From Candidatus Bathyarchaeota archaeon (GTDB lineage Archaea; Thermoproteota; Bathyarchaeia; Bathyarchaeales; Bathycorpusculaceae), in assembly GCA_026014845.1 (NCBI GenBank), contig JAOZHM010000202.1, positions 1 to 5,060 on the forward strand: DNA of 5,060 nucleotides, read 5' to 3'. The notes beneath the pieces are model-generated. The model did not search any database. It had not been told where the DNA came from and saw only the letters and a list, made by a program, of their open reading frames with translations. A program made the position numbers and the translations under genes. Below are positions 4,872-5,060 of the stretch, one piece after another (within the stretch, counting starts at the first letter, position 1; each line of letters starts with the position of its first letter).

Positions 4872-5060
4872 AAGAACTTAACATGCGAGCTTGGTTGCCA
4901 GGTTCCTATAGGATATACGTCCAGAAACAACGTTCATTTACGGAACCTTAATAGGGTTTACAGCTTCAGGACTGCTTCTAATCACCGCGAAAGAGAAGTC
5001 AGCAACGCGCGACAATCACTAAAAAAGGCTACGACTGACCAGAGCTCTTACGAATTTGAA
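4872..5060. other. Right-edge stretch without a confident gene
   Basis: No frame here has both a plausible start and a family resemblance. A 36-codon + strand frame (4912-5022) encodes a hydrophobic helix, GFTASGLLLITAKEKS, typical of a membrane protein's end, but it follows a TAG and lacks a start codon. A different + frame is open through 5060 without a clear start. A 7-bp inverted repeat, AGGTTCC (4900-4906) with GGAACCT (4942-4948), spans the middle. It may be intergenic DNA with a decayed gene. Confidence 0.4.

Noticed and set aside
4105..4930. Minus frames at 4105-4287, 4627-4842 and 4742-4930
   Set aside because: Antisense to the 406-aa membrane protein; hydrophobicity mirrors the membrane segments on the other strand.
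4900..4948. Inverted repeat AGGTTCC / GGAACCT with a 35-nt spacer
   Set aside because: Seven-base arms that far apart are expected by chance at this length; no associated gene or promoter is evident.

Overview
The window reads as archaeal chromosome. The best evidence is the end of a glycerol-1-phosphate dehydrogenase (archaeal lipid synthesis) at the left edge and a long archaeal-type FKBP with an extra C-terminal domain. TATA-like boxes and short or absent leaders fit this. The mix of families (a DUF5752-like protein, a YgjP-like metallopeptidase remnant, a zinc-lid adenylate kinase) suggests the TACK/Bathyarchaeia area, but that placement is inference. No plasmid, phage, CRISPR or rRNA/tRNA signal was found.

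Layout. 1-167 (+) is the 3' end of the G1P dehydrogenase gene. It converges on a two-gene minus-strand unit, FKBP (881-1588) then adenylate kinase (196-855). Divergent from FKBP is a 157-aa DUF5752-like gene (1715-2188, +). It has a TATA-like region, a 17-bp operator-like inverted repeat just before its start, and a tandem 27-bp repeat in its first codons. It converges on a broken minus-strand YgjP-like metallopeptidase (about 2198-2486), which lacks its N-terminal part and carries a one-base frameshift in a homopolymer. Then comes about 475 bp without a convincing intact gene (2487-2962). This stretch holds a 142-bp segment bounded by 15-bp inverted repeats, with internal hairpins, and a small TPR remnant. 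Beyond it, a minimal MscS-like channel (2963-3499, -) diverges from a 406-aa multi-pass membrane protein (3632-4852, +). The last 208 bp hold no confident gene.

The most striking large-scale signal is a switch in strand composition. From about 200 to 2470 the + strand is rich in G and T whichever way the genes point. From about 2960 to 4850 it is rich in A and C, again regardless of gene direction. The switch falls in the gene-poor stretch with the broken genes, as expected for a replication-fork meeting zone, a rearrangement breakpoint or an assembly join.

Functionally, the left half is housekeeping (lipid backbone, nucleotide balance, protein folding). The right half is membrane-related (mechanosensitive channel and an uncharacterised membrane protein sharing one divergent promoter region). 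I see no clear new multi-gene system. The best leads are the composition switch, the inverted-repeat element and the 406-aa membrane protein.
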